In this document: positions 1-12,064 of the stretch, piece by piece | How the letters are laid out: every line of letters starts with the position of its first letter | How positions within the stretch are numbered: position 1 is the stretch's first letter | Assembly (NCBI GenBank): GCA_021156365.1 | Contig: JAJNDK010000002.1 | Location: 186,001 to 250,000 of the forward strand | Reading direction: 5' to 3' | DNA: 64,000 nt | Source of the DNA: Bacteroidota bacterium | Lineage (GTDB): Bacteria; Bacteroidota; Bacteroidia; B-17B0; Aurantibacillaceae | Notes under the pieces: model-generated | Databases searched by the model: none | What the model saw: the letters and a program-made list of their open reading frames with translations, nothing else | Told to the model about the DNA's origin: nothing | Translations under genes and position numbers: made by a program

Positions 1-533
1 TCAATGACTTCAATCTCTTCTATACAAAGAGTAAAAAACCTGCCGACCGGCATTCTGTTTATGTATTCGGTGTGAAAACATCCATGTTCCTTCCCTGCTC
101 TGTTTACCTGAAGCTGCGGCCTACCCCTGTAGATACCTCCAAGCTTTGTATCATCGAAGCTACTACTGGAACCTATTGCGGAGGACAGATAAAAGATGGT
201 TTTCTGTTTGCCACACCCCGCATGCTGGGAAGCTTTCTCATCAGCCAGGACACGGTGGCTCCTACCATCAAACCGTTGCAAAATCTCACCAAAAACAAAG
301 ATGTATCCAAATTAACAAAGCTTGATTTTAAGATCGAAGACAAGCTGAGCGGGATCGGTAAATTCAAAGTGTTCATCAACGACAAATGGTATTACAGCAC
401 ACACGAGAGCAAAGAGCATAAGATCACTTATACCTTTGATGAAGCCACACCCAAAGGTGAGCTGGCATTTGTTTTGAAAGTGTGGGATAAGAAAAACAAC
501 CTGACGGAATACAAGGCACAGATAAGCCGTTAA
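1..533 (+). CDS. C-terminal part of a probable M23 family metallopeptidase (start outside window)
   Basis: The reading frame is open from base 3 to the stop at 533, so the gene begins upstream of the window; the GTG at 72 is internal. About 176 residues are visible. The end, from about DTVAPTI onward, looks like the beta-rich C-terminal domain that follows the LytM/M23 catalytic domain in Bacteroidetes secreted cell-wall peptidases (pattern SGI-x-K-x-K-x-x-I-x-x-KW). No catalytic His or Asp motif lies in the visible part, so the enzyme name rests on family memory of this tail. If right, it cuts peptidoglycan cross-bridges in the periplasm. It could also be another protein with an Ig-like tail. 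Confidence 0.5.
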   Translation, partial: NDFNLFYTKSKKPADRHSVYVFGVKTSMFLPCSVYLKLRPTPVDTSKLCIIEATTGTYCGGQIKDGFLFATPRMLGSFLISQDTVAPTIKPLQNLTKNKDVSKLTKLDFKIEDKLSGIGKFKVFINDKWYYSTHESKEHKITYTFDEATPKGELAFVLKVWDKKNNLTEYKAQISR

Positions 534-616
534 GCCGGAATAATTTGGCCTCTTTTCGTTTGTTTTATCAAAAGCTTTTCCCGTAATTAGCAGCCAATTC
601 ATTTAAAATCAAACAT

Positions 617-2083
617 ATGAAAAAACTATACTTTTCTTTGTTAATGCTTGTTGCTGGTATTGCTGCGAAAGCGCAGTATACTTCTACAACGCTTGTAACA
701 GGCCTTAATTACCCGGTTGCATTTGCCGTAGCCCCGGATGGGCGTTTCTTTATCACTCAAAAAGGAGGAAATGCTGCTGGGTCCTGTGCCAATGGCTTTA
801 TTCGTGTGTTTTCTTCCACAGGAACATCGCTCGGAACATTCTATGATCTCACCGATTCTGTACAATGTGATTTTGAGCGTGGATTATTGGGTATTGAGCT
901 CGATCCGAATTTCGCTACCAATCATTATGTATATGCATATTATAATCACAATTATGCCGGGGATGAAAGGATCCGGATCGTACGTTTCACGGAAGCTGCC
1001 AATGTGGGAACCAATCCTACACTGATCGTAGATCTGGATGTTTCCAATAGCATTGCCGGAAATCACGTGGGTGGTAACCTGCATTTCAGGCCATCGCAAC
1101 CCGATAAGATCTATTTTACCATTGGGGATCTGGCGTACCAGCAATCCAACCCGACACTTAATTATGCCAATAAGCTGACGAATCCATATGGAAAGATACT
1201 GCGTGTCAATTCGGATGGAACTGTACCAACAGATAATCCGTACTATGACGACGGTAACCCGCTTGCAACAAACTGCGACTGGATCTGGAGCTATGGCCAC
1301 CGCAACCCCTTTGATTTTTGTTTTAGCCCTGTAAGCGATTCGATGTATTGCTCCGAAAATGGTCTGAATACCTGGGACGAGGCCAATATTATCCACAAAG
1401 GCGCTTTTTATGGCTGGGCCAATTGCGAAGGAAATTATGCAAACGGTTCTACTACCACTCCCTGCTCCGCTCCGGGTGCCGTGAATCCTATTATTGACTG
1501 GGGAACACCTTTGCCTGCAGTAACCGGAATAGTCTATTATTCAAGTCCTGTATGGGCGGCTATAGATAATCATCTGATCGTAGCAGATAACGATTTTGGG
1601 AGAATATATGACTGTACACTGGGTAACGCACCTTTTTATGATATTGTGACAAGTAAAACAACAATGGGCGATCTTACTACCACCGGCGGTCTTACCACAT
1701 TGCGTCAAAGCAGCGACGGATGCATCTTCGCTATGAAAGGCGGATATACCACCAACGGGCAGATCTACAAAGTATGTCCTGTCGGGATCGGTATGGCAGA
1801 GAATACTACTATAGCCAATAGCCTGTTAGTATATCCGAACCCGGGAAGCAGCGTATTGAATATTGAAACCACTGCGACTGATATCACAACTATTAAAACA
1901 GAACTGGTTGATATCAGCGGACGGATCGTATACAGCAGTGAATCGCTGAAAACAAACAAAGGCAAAAATAAGATCACCGTAGACCTTGTAGCAAATAAGA
2001 TTGTTCCGGGTATTTACTTTGTACAGTTGAAAAACACAGAGAACAAACAAATCACAGCTACTGCAAAGATCATTGTTGAATAA
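617..2083 (+). CDS. Secreted PQQ-dependent sugar dehydrogenase-like protein with T9SS sorting domain
   Basis: 488 residues. A signal peptide with a typical end at about residue 19 (AKAQ) is followed by a six-bladed propeller of the glucose/sorbosone dehydrogenase (GSDH) family. Visible motifs are FITQKGG, the ERGLLGIELDPNF block, NHVGGNLHF, the YGKILRVNSDG motif and a WSYGHRNPFD block. Such enzymes oxidise sugars or polyols using PQQ. The last 85 or so residues (VYPNPGSSVLNIE through a GIYFVQL-type strand) are a type A type IX secretion sorting domain, so the protein should be exported and anchored or released at the surface. ATG 617 is the only start giving the signal peptide. The substrate cannot be told from sequence. 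Confidence 0.85.
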   Translation: MKKLYFSLLMLVAGIAAKAQYTSTTLVTGLNYPVAFAVAPDGRFFITQKGGNAAGSCANGFIRVFSSTGTSLGTFYDLTDSVQCDFERGLLGIELDPNFATNHYVYAYYNHNYAGDERIRIVRFTEAANVGTNPTLIVDLDVSNSIAGNHVGGNLHFRPSQPDKIYFTIGDLAYQQSNPTLNYANKLTNPYGKILRVNSDGTVPTDNPYYDDGNPLATNCDWIWSYGHRNPFDFCFSPVSDSMYCSENGLNTWDEANIIHKGAFYGWANCEGNYANGSTTTPCSAPGAVNPIIDWGTPLPAVTGIVYYSSPVWAAIDNHLIVADNDFGRIYDCTLGNAPFYDIVTSKTTMGDLTTTGGLTTLRQSSDGCIFAMKGGYTTNGQIYKVCPVGIGMAENTTIANSLLVYPNPGSSVLNIETTATDITTIKTELVDISGRIVYSSESLKTNKGKNKITVDLVANKIVPGIYFVQLKNTENKQITATAKIIVE

Positions 2084-2101
2084 ACCATTCCCTTACTAAT
2101 T

Positions 2102-2142
2102 AAAAAGCCATCCTAACGATACTGTCATGATGGCTTTTTTTG
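2102..2142. terminator. Bidirectional Rho-independent terminator
   Basis: AAAAAGCCATC and GATGGCTTTTTT form an 11-bp stem with a 15-nt loop. T runs on one side and A runs on the other let it serve both converging genes, the sugar dehydrogenase-like gene and ribE. Confidence 0.85.
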
Positions 2143-2157
2143 CTTTTTTACTCCTCT

Positions 2158-2748
2158 CTACAATTTTGCTTTCATCATCTTCGCAATATACTTGCCGAGG
2201 ATATCAAATTCGAGGTTTACTTCGTCTCCTTGCTTTAAGGTTTTGAAAACAGTATTTTCATAAGTGTATGGAATGATACAAACGGAAAAAGTAGTATCGC
2301 CCGAATCCACTACGGTCAAGCTGGTTCCGTTCACGCAGATGCTTCCCTTTTCTACCGTTACCTGACCGGATGCGGCATCGTATTCGAAATAATATTTCCA
2401 GCTTCCCTGCTGATCTTCTATGTTCGTACATACTGCCGTCTGATCCACATGTCCCTGTACAATGTGCCCATCGAATCGTCCATGAGCAGGCATGCAACGT
2501 TCGAGATTCACCAGGCTTCCAACCGTCCAGCTTTTCAGATTCGTGCGATCGAGTGTTTCCTGTATAGCCGTCACTTTGTATTGACCGTCCTTTATTTCCA
2601 CGACCGTAAGGCACACACCGTTATGCGCCAAACTTTGGTCAATTTTTAATTCATTCGTGAATGGGCAGGAAAGCCAGTAATGAACATTGTGTTGTTCTTT
2701 TTCCGTTTTTTCTATCCTGCCGAGAGCTTCTACTATTCCTGTAAACAT
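2158..2748 (-). CDS. ribE: Riboflavin synthase, alpha chain
   Basis: 196 residues, the usual length. It starts with the family signature MFTGIVE and has two tandem lumazine-binding barrels. The matching motifs are AHNGVCLTVVE in the first half and VNGTSLTVVD in the second. The enzyme converts two 6,7-dimethyl-8-ribityllumazine molecules into riboflavin and a pyrimidinedione, the last step of vitamin B2 synthesis in the cytoplasm. It lies 10 bp behind the glycosyltransferase gene and is probably co-transcribed with it and the GWxTD gene. No FMN riboswitch is visible upstream. Confidence 0.97.
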   Translation of the reverse strand: MFTGIVEALGRIEKTEKEQHNVHYWLSCPFTNELKIDQSLAHNGVCLTVVEIKDGQYKVTAIQETLDRTNLKSWTVGSLVNLERCMPAHGRFDGHIVQGHVDQTAVCTNIEDQQGSWKYYFEYDAASGQVTVEKGSICVNGTSLTVVDSGDTTFSVCIIPYTYENTVFKTLKQGDEVNLEFDILGKYIAKMMKAKL

Positions 2749-2758
2749 AATTCAAAGG

Positions 2759-3790
2759 TCAGAACAAATTTTTAATCTCCGAAAACTTTTTTTTTCCTTT
2801 CAGATAATGCTGTACGACAATGTTCGCATGGAGCATCCCCGTTGAAGAAGGAGCAAAAGAAGGCATGGTACGGACAGTCCTGCGTTTTTCCAGGGTTTTG
2901 GAAATACTGCCGTAGAATGCAAAATGCGCTTTCAGCACCGATATAAAATGCCGGCCTTCTCCCGACAACAGGAACTTAAAGGCAGCTACCCCATCCAGGA
3001 TCATGCGATACAACAGCTTCATGAACAGGAAAGATCCTGCATAATTTTTTGTATAGGTGATCAGGTTGTTCCTGAAATTCAAAAAGGTCTTACGGGGGCT
3101 TGTTTTGTTGAGCGTGCCGCCTCCCACATGGTACACCACAGAAGAGGGCACTGCGAAAATCTTGTAACCGTTGTTCTTCATCCGCCAGCAGAGATCGATC
3201 TCCTCCATGTGCGCAAAATAGTTTTCATCAAAACCCTGCATTTCTTTGTAGATATCTGCTCTTACAAACATGCAGGCACCGGTGGCCCAGAAAATTTCCA
3301 TAATGGAATCGTATTGTCCTTTGTCTTCCTCCAGCACATCAAAGATCCGGCCGCGACAAAAAGGATAACCATATGTATCCATGAAACCACCACTTGCTCC
3401 TGCGTACTCAAAATGGTCCTTTGCATGAAAAGCGAGTATCTTGGGCTGGCAGGCTGCGATCTTTTTCTCCGTTTCCATCAGCTGGATGATCGGGTTGATC
3501 CAGTTCGCAGTCACTTCCACATCCGAGTTCAGCAGTACATAATACTCGGCTTCTATGTGCTTTAATGCATCGTTATAGCCTTTTGCAAAGCCTCCGTTCT
3601 CTTTGTTGATCACTATATGTACGTCAGGGAAACGGCTTTTTACAAATTCCACGGAAGTATCAGAAGAGCAGTTGTCCGCTACATACACAGAGCCTTCGGG
3701 GGAATGCTGAATAACGCCGGGAAGAAATTTTTCCAGAAAATCTTTACCGTTCCAGTTCAATATAACTACAGCAATTTTAGGCGATTGCAT
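2759..3790 (-). CDS. Family 2 glycosyltransferase (rhamnosyltransferase-like)
   Basis: 343 residues. The N-terminal GT-A fold shows the GT2 entry motif VVILNWNG, the VADNCSSD motif, NGGFAKGYNDAL and the metal-binding block LLNSDVEV near residue 86. A later ExDLCWR motif (EEIDLCWRM) carries the probable catalytic base. Hydrophobic stretches near residue 260 suggest membrane association. This architecture is typical of glycosyltransferases that add sugars to lipid-linked glycans, LPS or O-antigen with a nucleotide-sugar donor; donor and acceptor are unknown. Start 3790 leaves 8 bp after the GWxTD stop, so the two genes are likely co-transcribed. Confidence 0.85.
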   Translation of the reverse strand: MQSPKIAVVILNWNGKDFLEKFLPGVIQHSPEGSVYVADNCSSDTSVEFVKSRFPDVHIVINKENGGFAKGYNDALKHIEAEYYVLLNSDVEVTANWINPIIQLMETEKKIAACQPKILAFHAKDHFEYAGASGGFMDTYGYPFCRGRIFDVLEEDKGQYDSIMEIFWATGACMFVRADIYKEMQGFDENYFAHMEEIDLCWRMKNNGYKIFAVPSSVVYHVGGGTLNKTSPRKTFLNFRNNLITYTKNYAGSFLFMKLLYRMILDGVAAFKFLLSGEGRHFISVLKAHFAFYGSISKTLEKRRTVRTMPSFAPSSTGMLHANIVVQHYLKGKKKFSEIKNLF

Positions 3791-3798
3791 AAACGAAT

Positions 3799-5286
3799 TT
3801 AGCGCGGATTACTGAACAGGTCATCGATCCCGGAACCATACGTGTTTTCGGTCGGCGTTTCCACATCCAGGTTCACATTGGTTTGCGAACGTTGTTTCAA
3901 TTTCATCTGCCACCTTGCATCTTTGGTCTCACCACGTGCATCACTGTGCAGCAAGGTAAAACAGCTGCCATCGAGAGTTTTGTTCCAGAAAATGAATTTT
4001 TTATTGGTCTGGATCTGCCCGTTGGTCGGATCGGTAAGGCGGTAATATTGCCATACATCATAGGGATAAGAATCCGGCTCGTTCGGAACCTGCTGCTGCG
4101 AATCGGGCGGTCCGTACTGGAGGTAAACACGTCCCCTGTCGGTATAATAGCCGGGTTGTTTCCCACATTTAAAAACCTTGTTCACATATACAACCTGGTT
4201 ATAATACTTGAGCCACTCTGCCTCAGGATCCTTGTCGTTCCTGTTTTTCCAGAATGCGTAGATATATTGCTGCATGATTTTCTGATCGGCATTTTTTATC
4301 TGTGTCTCCTGCCAGTCGCGCTCTACAGGGGTAGAGATCGGCCACAGGCAACGGATGTATTCTTTCAGTGTATCCACGCCGGTGTATTTGCTGGCAAAGG
4401 TCTGATTGGGATCAATAGCTGCAATATTGTTCAGGTCGATTTTGGCCGTGAGATTGGTGCGTTGGAAAAATATTTTTTCCTGTCCCAGTACCAGGCCGGT
4501 CTCATCGCGGATCTCCACCACCAGGTTATAGTTACCCGTTACCAGGGATTTGATATCCATCTGCGAAAAAAGGATATTTACGCGCTGCGATTTTTGTTTG
4601 GAAACGCCAAAGAAGCCGCCGATCTTCTCCAGTGTTTCGGCAGATTCTATGTAATACACCATGGCTACTTTTTTATCGGCTCCCAGTACGGAATCGGTTC
4701 CGTAACCCTCGCAGTAGAAAGCCAGCTTACCTATATCACCCGGGTAGTAGTTCAGCGAATAGGGCACCATATCGTAGCCGCTTTTGCTGAGAATGTTCGG
4801 TTTCTCCGTTTTGGTGAAGGACTCTATCAGCTGGATATCCGACATATTCACAGCTTTTGGTGTGTATTTGATCTCGATCTCCTCGCTGGAGCTGTATTTT
4901 TCGGGCTTTCCGGCATTGTTGTCTGTCATGGTGATATCCATGATGTATTTTCCGGGTTTGAGAAAATAGCGCTGAACATCCACAATACTTGGGCGTTGGG
5001 CGGTATCACTCACCGTTTGTGTGATCAGGTTGTATTTATTGCCGGCAGCCACCATGCCACTGGCATCAGAAAAGGTGATAATAATATTGACGGAAGCCGA
5101 CACTTTTTTTCCGGAACCTTTGAAAACCATAGAGTTGCCGCTAACCGTGAGGTTTGTTTCGAGGAAAGTACCCTTGTCGGGACTGTAGAACTGAGAGTAT
5201 GAAAAATAGGATTTCAGTCCCCCCATTGCGTGAGCTGTAGTTGAGAGGCTCACCAGCGCGCTAAGTATAAAAAGAACTTTTTTCAT
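3799..5286 (-). CDS. GWxTD domain-containing secreted protein
   Basis: 495 residues. A signal peptide (cleavage near residue 20) is followed by a beta-rich region. The conserved C-terminal GWxTD block lies at about residues 340-470, with the run of aromatic and charged residues ending in YYTDRGRVYLQYGPP. The family is widespread in Bacteroidota and Acidobacteria and has no firmly known function. A -7-like box, TAAATTTG, lies at 5326-5333 on the reverse strand, about 40 bp before the start, so this is likely the first gene of the GWxTD, glycosyltransferase, ribE operon. A long open frame antisense to it is a shadow. Confidence 0.85.
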   Translation of the reverse strand: MKKVLFILSALVSLSTTAHAMGGLKSYFSYSQFYSPDKGTFLETNLTVSGNSMVFKGSGKKVSASVNIIITFSDASGMVAAGNKYNLITQTVSDTAQRPSIVDVQRYFLKPGKYIMDITMTDNNAGKPEKYSSSEEIEIKYTPKAVNMSDIQLIESFTKTEKPNILSKSGYDMVPYSLNYYPGDIGKLAFYCEGYGTDSVLGADKKVAMVYYIESAETLEKIGGFFGVSKQKSQRVNILFSQMDIKSLVTGNYNLVVEIRDETGLVLGQEKIFFQRTNLTAKIDLNNIAAIDPNQTFASKYTGVDTLKEYIRCLWPISTPVERDWQETQIKNADQKIMQQYIYAFWKNRNDKDPEAEWLKYYNQVVYVNKVFKCGKQPGYYTDRGRVYLQYGPPDSQQQVPNEPDSYPYDVWQYYRLTDPTNGQIQTNKKFIFWNKTLDGSCFTLLHSDARGETKDARWQMKLKQRSQTNVNLDVETPTENTYGSGIDDLFSNPR

Positions 5287-5355
5287 TTGATAAACACGTT
5301 AAAAAATAGATGCTGCGGGGATATACAAATTTACGGAATTTTTTCGGAAAAGGAC

Positions 5356-5384
5356 TTGCAGATAAAAAGAAAATACTACTTTTG
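5356..5384 (+). promoter_or_regulatory. Bacteroidetes-type promoter of tRNA-Ser
   Basis: TTG at 5356-5358, an 18-nt spacer and TACTTTTG at 5377-5384 match the -33/-7 consensus TTTG...TAnnTTTG. The mature tRNA starts 5 bases after the -7 box, so the leader is very short. Confidence 0.6.
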
Positions 5385-5388
5385 CACC

Positions 5389-5473
5389 GGAGAAATGGCA
5401 GAGCGGTCGAATGCGGCAGTCTTGAAAACTGTTGAAGGTAACACTTCCGGGGGTTCGAATCCCTCTTTCTCCG
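5389..5473 (+). tRNA. tRNA-Ser (anticodon TGA)
   Basis: Acceptor stem GGAGAAA/TTTCTCC, anticodon stem GCAGT/ACTGT with loop CTTGAAA giving anticodon TGA, a long variable arm as expected of serine tRNAs, and a T arm with GGTTCGAATCC. Discriminator G at 5473; CCA is not encoded. Confidence 0.95.
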
Positions 5474-5556
5474 CCTTCGGTCGCTGAAGTGGCCTACAGC
5501 GGACAAAGTCCGCAGAGGTTGCGTAAGAGACCTTCGCTTGATTAGAGCGAATAAAT
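5474..5556 (+). repeat. tRNA-adjacent GC-rich repeat-like segment with a perfect hairpin
   Basis: Directly after the tRNA there is no coding sequence. The segment holds the perfect hairpin GCGGAC-AAA-GTCCGC at 5499-5513, flanked by short GC-rich stretches. It links the tRNA to the terminator and the broken GIY-YIG gene. I recall similar strings behind serine tRNAs in this phylum, but cannot confirm that here. Confidence 0.4.
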
Positions 5557-5587
5557 TAAAACCGGTTACGATGTAACCGGTTTTTTT
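5557..5587 (+). terminator. Rho-independent terminator after tRNA-Ser
   Basis: AAACCGGTTAC-GAT-GTAACCGGTTT forms an 11-bp stem with a 3-nt loop, followed by a run of seven T. Confidence 0.9.
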
Positions 5588-5602
5588 ATTTATCTTAGTT
5601 TT

Positions 5603-5843
5603 ATGTGGACAGTTTATATCTTAAAGTGCTGCGACGGCACTTATTATGTGGGATGTACAAATAATATTGAAGACAGAGTAAGGCGATAACAAAGGTGAAG
5701 TCCATTACACAGCTTCACGTTTGCCTTTTGAGATCGTTCATCAATCTGTATTTTATGATAAGTACAAAGCTTATGAATTTGAAAAATACATGAAGTCTGG
5801 CTCCGGAAGAGCATTCGCTATTAAAAGGCTGCATAGCTTTTAA
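5603..5843 (+). pseudogene. GIY-YIG endonuclease-like gene, frameshifted
   Basis: Frame one starts at ATG 5603 and reads the GIY-YIG entry strand TVYILKCCDGTYYVGCTNN, then stops at 5687. From 5688 a second frame continues without a gap as NKGEVHYTASRLPFE and then YKAYEFEKYMKSGSGRAFA, ending at TAA 5841-5843. Together they form a complete small GIY-YIG protein of about 80 residues. The expected RRHNKG junction reads CGA-T-AAC where CGA-CAT-AAC would be normal, so two bases appear to be lost. Small proteins of this type are predicted single-strand-cutting nucleases. Either the gene is dead or the sequence has an error at 5687. Confidence 0.8.
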
Positions 5844-6039
5844 TCAAAATTCATATTTAACTAAAGCTCCCAATTTCATCCATATCAATCTCAAGATTGA
5901 TAGAATGTTATCCTGGGGATAGAGCAGCCTGCTCGCGCTTTTATAGCATCTTGACAGTTTTTATCTTATTCGGTATCAAACTCATCTGCAATTTCTGAAC
6001 TGTTTTCAGCAATACGTCCTCAATGCCCGCCAAAATTAT

Positions 6040-6071
6040 TTTGATACCCTGCAAAATTAATATTATCTTTG
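6040..6071 (+). promoter_or_regulatory. Promoter of the marR-rph operon
   Basis: TTTG at 6040-6043 and TATCTTTG at 6064-6071 match the Bacteroidetes -33/-7 boxes with a 20-nt spacer. The start codon of the MarR gene is 30 bases further on. The stretch 5844-6039 before it holds nothing I can identify. Confidence 0.6.
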
Positions 6072-6101
6072 CAACTAAGATATTTACCTGATAAGATAAA
6101 A

Positions 6102-9222
<3,121 letters not shown>

Positions 9223-9346
9223 ACTGATGTGTTTTTGATAAAGCAAAATACGAAGTGGACACAGCCTCTTTTCCGTGTCGCGGTTATTTTTGAAATTCCG
9301 AAAAGCATTCGTATCTTTTTTTACACCTGACGTTATAACATGCAGT

Positions 9347-10411
9347 ATGAAGAAACTCATTTTTTTTTCCTTTTTGAGCTGTTTTTCAATCCCTTTCAAA
9401 GCGCAAAATCTTGTGCAAAATCCGGATTTTGAAATAGTAGTAAAGATGCCTTATGGAAAAAACCGCCAGATCGACTGCGCAAAGGGCTGGCGTAGTCCAA
9501 CATTTGCCGGCTCTGACTATTATCACATGGATGGGGATAAACATGCCGGAACGTCCCAAAATGATTTCGGTGAACAATCGCCGCATTCGGGAAAAGCATA
9601 CGGAGGGATATGTATAACAAAAGAATACATCGAATACCTGGCTACAACGCTTACTGACACTCTAATTAAAGGGCATGACTACCTGGTGGAGCTTTACATC
9701 AGCAGGGCCGAAAAATCAAAAAGCAGCGTAGGTGAATTCGGAGTATTGTTCACCAACAGGATCAAATGGAGCCTTGAGATGAAAGGCATTTCTCAGAAAC
9801 CCAGCGTCGATTTTGTGAAAAAGAAGCGATATAAAGACAAGAAAAGCTGGATCAGGCTCTCAGGAATTTACCATGCTGAAGGATCTGAAACTGTAATTAT
9901 CATAGGTTATTTTAATTATAATAGTCCTAAGGGACATAAGCGTTTTTGCCATTACTATATCGATAACGTATCGGTTACTCCTGTAATACAGGAAAAGAAT
10001 TCCGTTACTCACACACAGATAGTAGAAATAGAAGAAAAGGAAGAGCCGGCATTTTCGCCCAAATCAGGCGAGACATTTACATTACAACATATTTTATTTG
10101 AAAATAATAAGGCCGGGCTACTATTACAGGCATACCCTGAATTAGATAAACTGGTTCAGTATTTAAACAGAGAAACTACTGCAGGAATAGAAATCAGCGG
10201 GCATACCGATAACACAGGCAACGAGAATCAAAATAAAATTCTTTCGGAAGCGAGGGCCAAAACTGTAGCCGATTACCTGATCTTAAAAGGGATCGATCAG
10301 ACAAGAATAAGTTATTTTGGACATGGAAGTACCAAACCAATCGCAACTAATGATACGGAAGAGGGCAAACTACAAAACCGGAGAGTTGAGTTTACCATAA
10401 TCAAAAAGTGA
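9347..10411 (+). CDS. OmpA family protein with N-terminal carbohydrate-binding-like domain
   Basis: 354 residues from ATG 9347, chosen because it begins a clean signal peptide ending near SIPFKAQ; the more upstream in-frame start would put charged residues before it. Residues about 20-220 form a beta-rich region opening with NLVQNPDFE, as in jelly-roll domains of surface proteins. Residues about 240-354 are an OmpA C-terminal domain with EISGHTDNTGNENQN and LSEARAKTVADYL. That domain binds the diaminopimelate of peptidoglycan, tethering the outer membrane or surface protein to the wall. It stands alone; the next gene is convergent. Confidence 0.85.
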   Translation: MKKLIFFSFLSCFSIPFKAQNLVQNPDFEIVVKMPYGKNRQIDCAKGWRSPTFAGSDYYHMDGDKHAGTSQNDFGEQSPHSGKAYGGICITKEYIEYLATTLTDTLIKGHDYLVELYISRAEKSKSSVGEFGVLFTNRIKWSLEMKGISQKPSVDFVKKKRYKDKKSWIRLSGIYHAEGSETVIIIGYFNYNSPKGHKRFCHYYIDNVSVTPVIQEKNSVTHTQIVEIEEKEEPAFSPKSGETFTLQHILFENNKAGLLLQAYPELDKLVQYLNRETTAGIEISGHTDNTGNENQNKILSEARAKTVADYLILKGIDQTRISYFGHGSTKPIATNDTEEGKLQNRRVEFTIIKK

Positions 10412-10458
10412 AGTAACACAAATGAAGGAAATTTTAATGCTGATCTGATAAGCTGATT

Positions 10459-11088
10459 CTATACTCCCTTCCTGCGATTCACCCTCCCCAAAAACTGCAG
10501 TCCTCTCGAAAAAGCATATTTATAAAAATCAATCGCTTTCTCTCCTCCGATTTTGGTGTAGATCTTTTGTTTCTGCTTTTCAACGGAGCGTTCAACGATG
10601 CCTGTCTGCTCAGAGATCTCTTTATTCGTATACCCTTCTATTATCAGTGGGATCATTTGTTTTTGCCGGGATGAGAATCCTTCCCGCTCTGCCGGCATTT
10701 GGTGAACATAAATGCCTCCACCCATAACTGTTTTTATAGCCTCTGCCAATAATTCCACTTCTCCTGCAAAAGCATCCTTGCTTATATAACCTTTCGCACC
10801 TCTTTCGAGGTAATTCTCCACCAGCAATTCCTCATAATGCATGCTTACGATAATTACCCTCGCATCAGGCCAGCTTTTGATGATCCGGTCCAATGCCTGG
10901 TTTCCATTCATTACAGGCATTTGCAGATCCAGCAGGATCACATCCGGACGAAGTGTCATCTTATCGATCAGCTCTTTCCCATTACTTACCTGGGCAATAA
11001 TAGAAAAGTTCATGGATTCCAACTCGCGGACAACAGCCTGCCGGAACTGTAGATGGTCTTCGGCATAAAGGATTCGTATCTTTTTCAT
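10459..11088 (-). CDS. NarL/FixJ-type response regulator (REC + LuxR HTH)
   Basis: 209 residues. The receiver domain (1-120) has acidic residues at the start (YAEDH), phospho-acceptor Asp54 in VILLDLQMP and a conserved KGYISKDA region. The C-terminal LuxR-type helix-turn-helix follows at about 140-195 (SRQKQMIPLIIEGYTNKEISEQTGI, then VERSVEKQKQKIYTKIG). ATG 11088 starts MKKIRILYAED directly; a further upstream ATG adds 15 unrelated residues. No kinase gene is adjacent, so the partner is elsewhere. Confidence 0.88.
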   Translation of the reverse strand: MKKIRILYAEDHLQFRQAVVRELESMNFSIIAQVSNGKELIDKMTLRPDVILLDLQMPVMNGNQALDRIIKSWPDARVIIVSMHYEELLVENYLERGAKGYISKDAFAGEVELLAEAIKTVMGGGIYVHQMPAEREGFSSRQKQMIPLIIEGYTNKEISEQTGIVERSVEKQKQKIYTKIGGEKAIDFYKYAFSRGLQFLGRVNRRKGV

Positions 11089-11266
11089 GGGGTAGGAATG
11101 AAGAAGGTTACTAATAGGGTGGCTTAGGTACATTAAAGATATTGAAAATTACCTTATATGCAAACTTATTTTCACTTGCCTGCCCTGGTCAAAACATTGA
11201 CCTTATACCGTCCAAAATCCGGGTATACGGCTAACGGAAATGGAAAATTTTGTACTTTGTAAACGA

Positions 11267-12061
11267 ATGAAAATGCTAAAGTACATACTGATCGTGAGCT
11301 TGTTGCCACTTTTTGCGCTTGCCCAAAATGATCCGGTTCCGGATGTGGAAGAACCCGTGATCATTACCGAAGCAAGTGAAGACATTGACCTGCTTAGGAA
11401 AGAATTGGCCGGCATCCGCGATGGAAACAGTTTTATCCAATACTTCAGCGATCATGCCGCGGGGTATAGTGATTTCGATTCCGTGTATATGATCCTGCAC
11501 AATAAAAAATGTCCGGAAAATTATTCGTATGACCTGCTGCACGGCAAGCTGAAAAACTACCCCGTGAAGATGGAAATGAGTTTCCTGTATCTGCTGTGTC
11601 GTAATTTTCAATCGCGTACGGCAAAAGACAAGGGAAAACCCCTGCCTGCAGATTTTATGCTGCTTTCGGAGTCTTTCAATACATCCAAAAGCGATCTTGT
11701 TTCTGCTGACAGTACCTATATCATGCAATATACGATCCGGGAGGCGCAAACTACATTTCGTACATGGGATACGATCGTATCTGTGGGTAAAGATTTTTTT
11801 ACCACCAACAACACTACTTATTTTTCAGGCAGTATGACATTTTTCCAGGCTATCGACCGCATACCTGACAACCGTCTCTTAAACAAAAAGAACAAGCTGA
11901 TCTCCTGGTTCGGTATAGATCCCAAAGCGAAGTCCATTCCGGTAAAAGGCAAAACCGATGATGCAAAAGCCCTTGTAAAATACATGCATGCACAATTTTT
12001 CAATGACATCATTTTCATGAAAATAAATGGAAAATTTGTGTGGATGGATGTCAGTCGCTAA
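11267..12061 (+). CDS. Secreted protein of unknown function
   Basis: 264 residues. ATG 11267 gives a signal peptide (hydrophobic core LKYILIVSLLPLFAL, cleavage near LAQ). A second ATG at 11273 would also serve. The mature part is mixed alpha/beta with many charged residues and ends FVWMDVSR. I recognise no domain. A box resembling the -7 promoter element (TACTTTG) lies at 11253-11259. The gene converges on clpP with only three bases between the stop codons. Probably periplasmic or surface-exposed. Confidence 0.6.
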   Translation: MKMLKYILIVSLLPLFALAQNDPVPDVEEPVIITEASEDIDLLRKELAGIRDGNSFIQYFSDHAAGYSDFDSVYMILHNKKCPENYSYDLLHGKLKNYPVKMEMSFLYLLCRNFQSRTAKDKGKPLPADFMLLSESFNTSKSDLVSADSTYIMQYTIREAQTTFRTWDTIVSVGKDFFTTNNTTYFSGSMTFFQAIDRIPDNRLLNKKNKLISWFGIDPKAKSIPVKGKTDDAKALVKYMHAQFFNDIIFMKINGKFVWMDVSR

Positions 12062-12064
12062 TGC

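Noticed and set aside
2749..3000. FMN riboswitch before ribE
   Set aside because: The gene is inside an operon and no conserved RFN-type helices are visible upstream.
3883..5202. Long open frame on the plus strand, antisense to the GWxTD gene
   Set aside because: Shadow of the real gene on the other strand; no domain, no plausible start and unlikely residue composition.
5287..5487. Short open frame across the tRNA-Ser gene
   Set aside because: It is only the tRNA read as protein.
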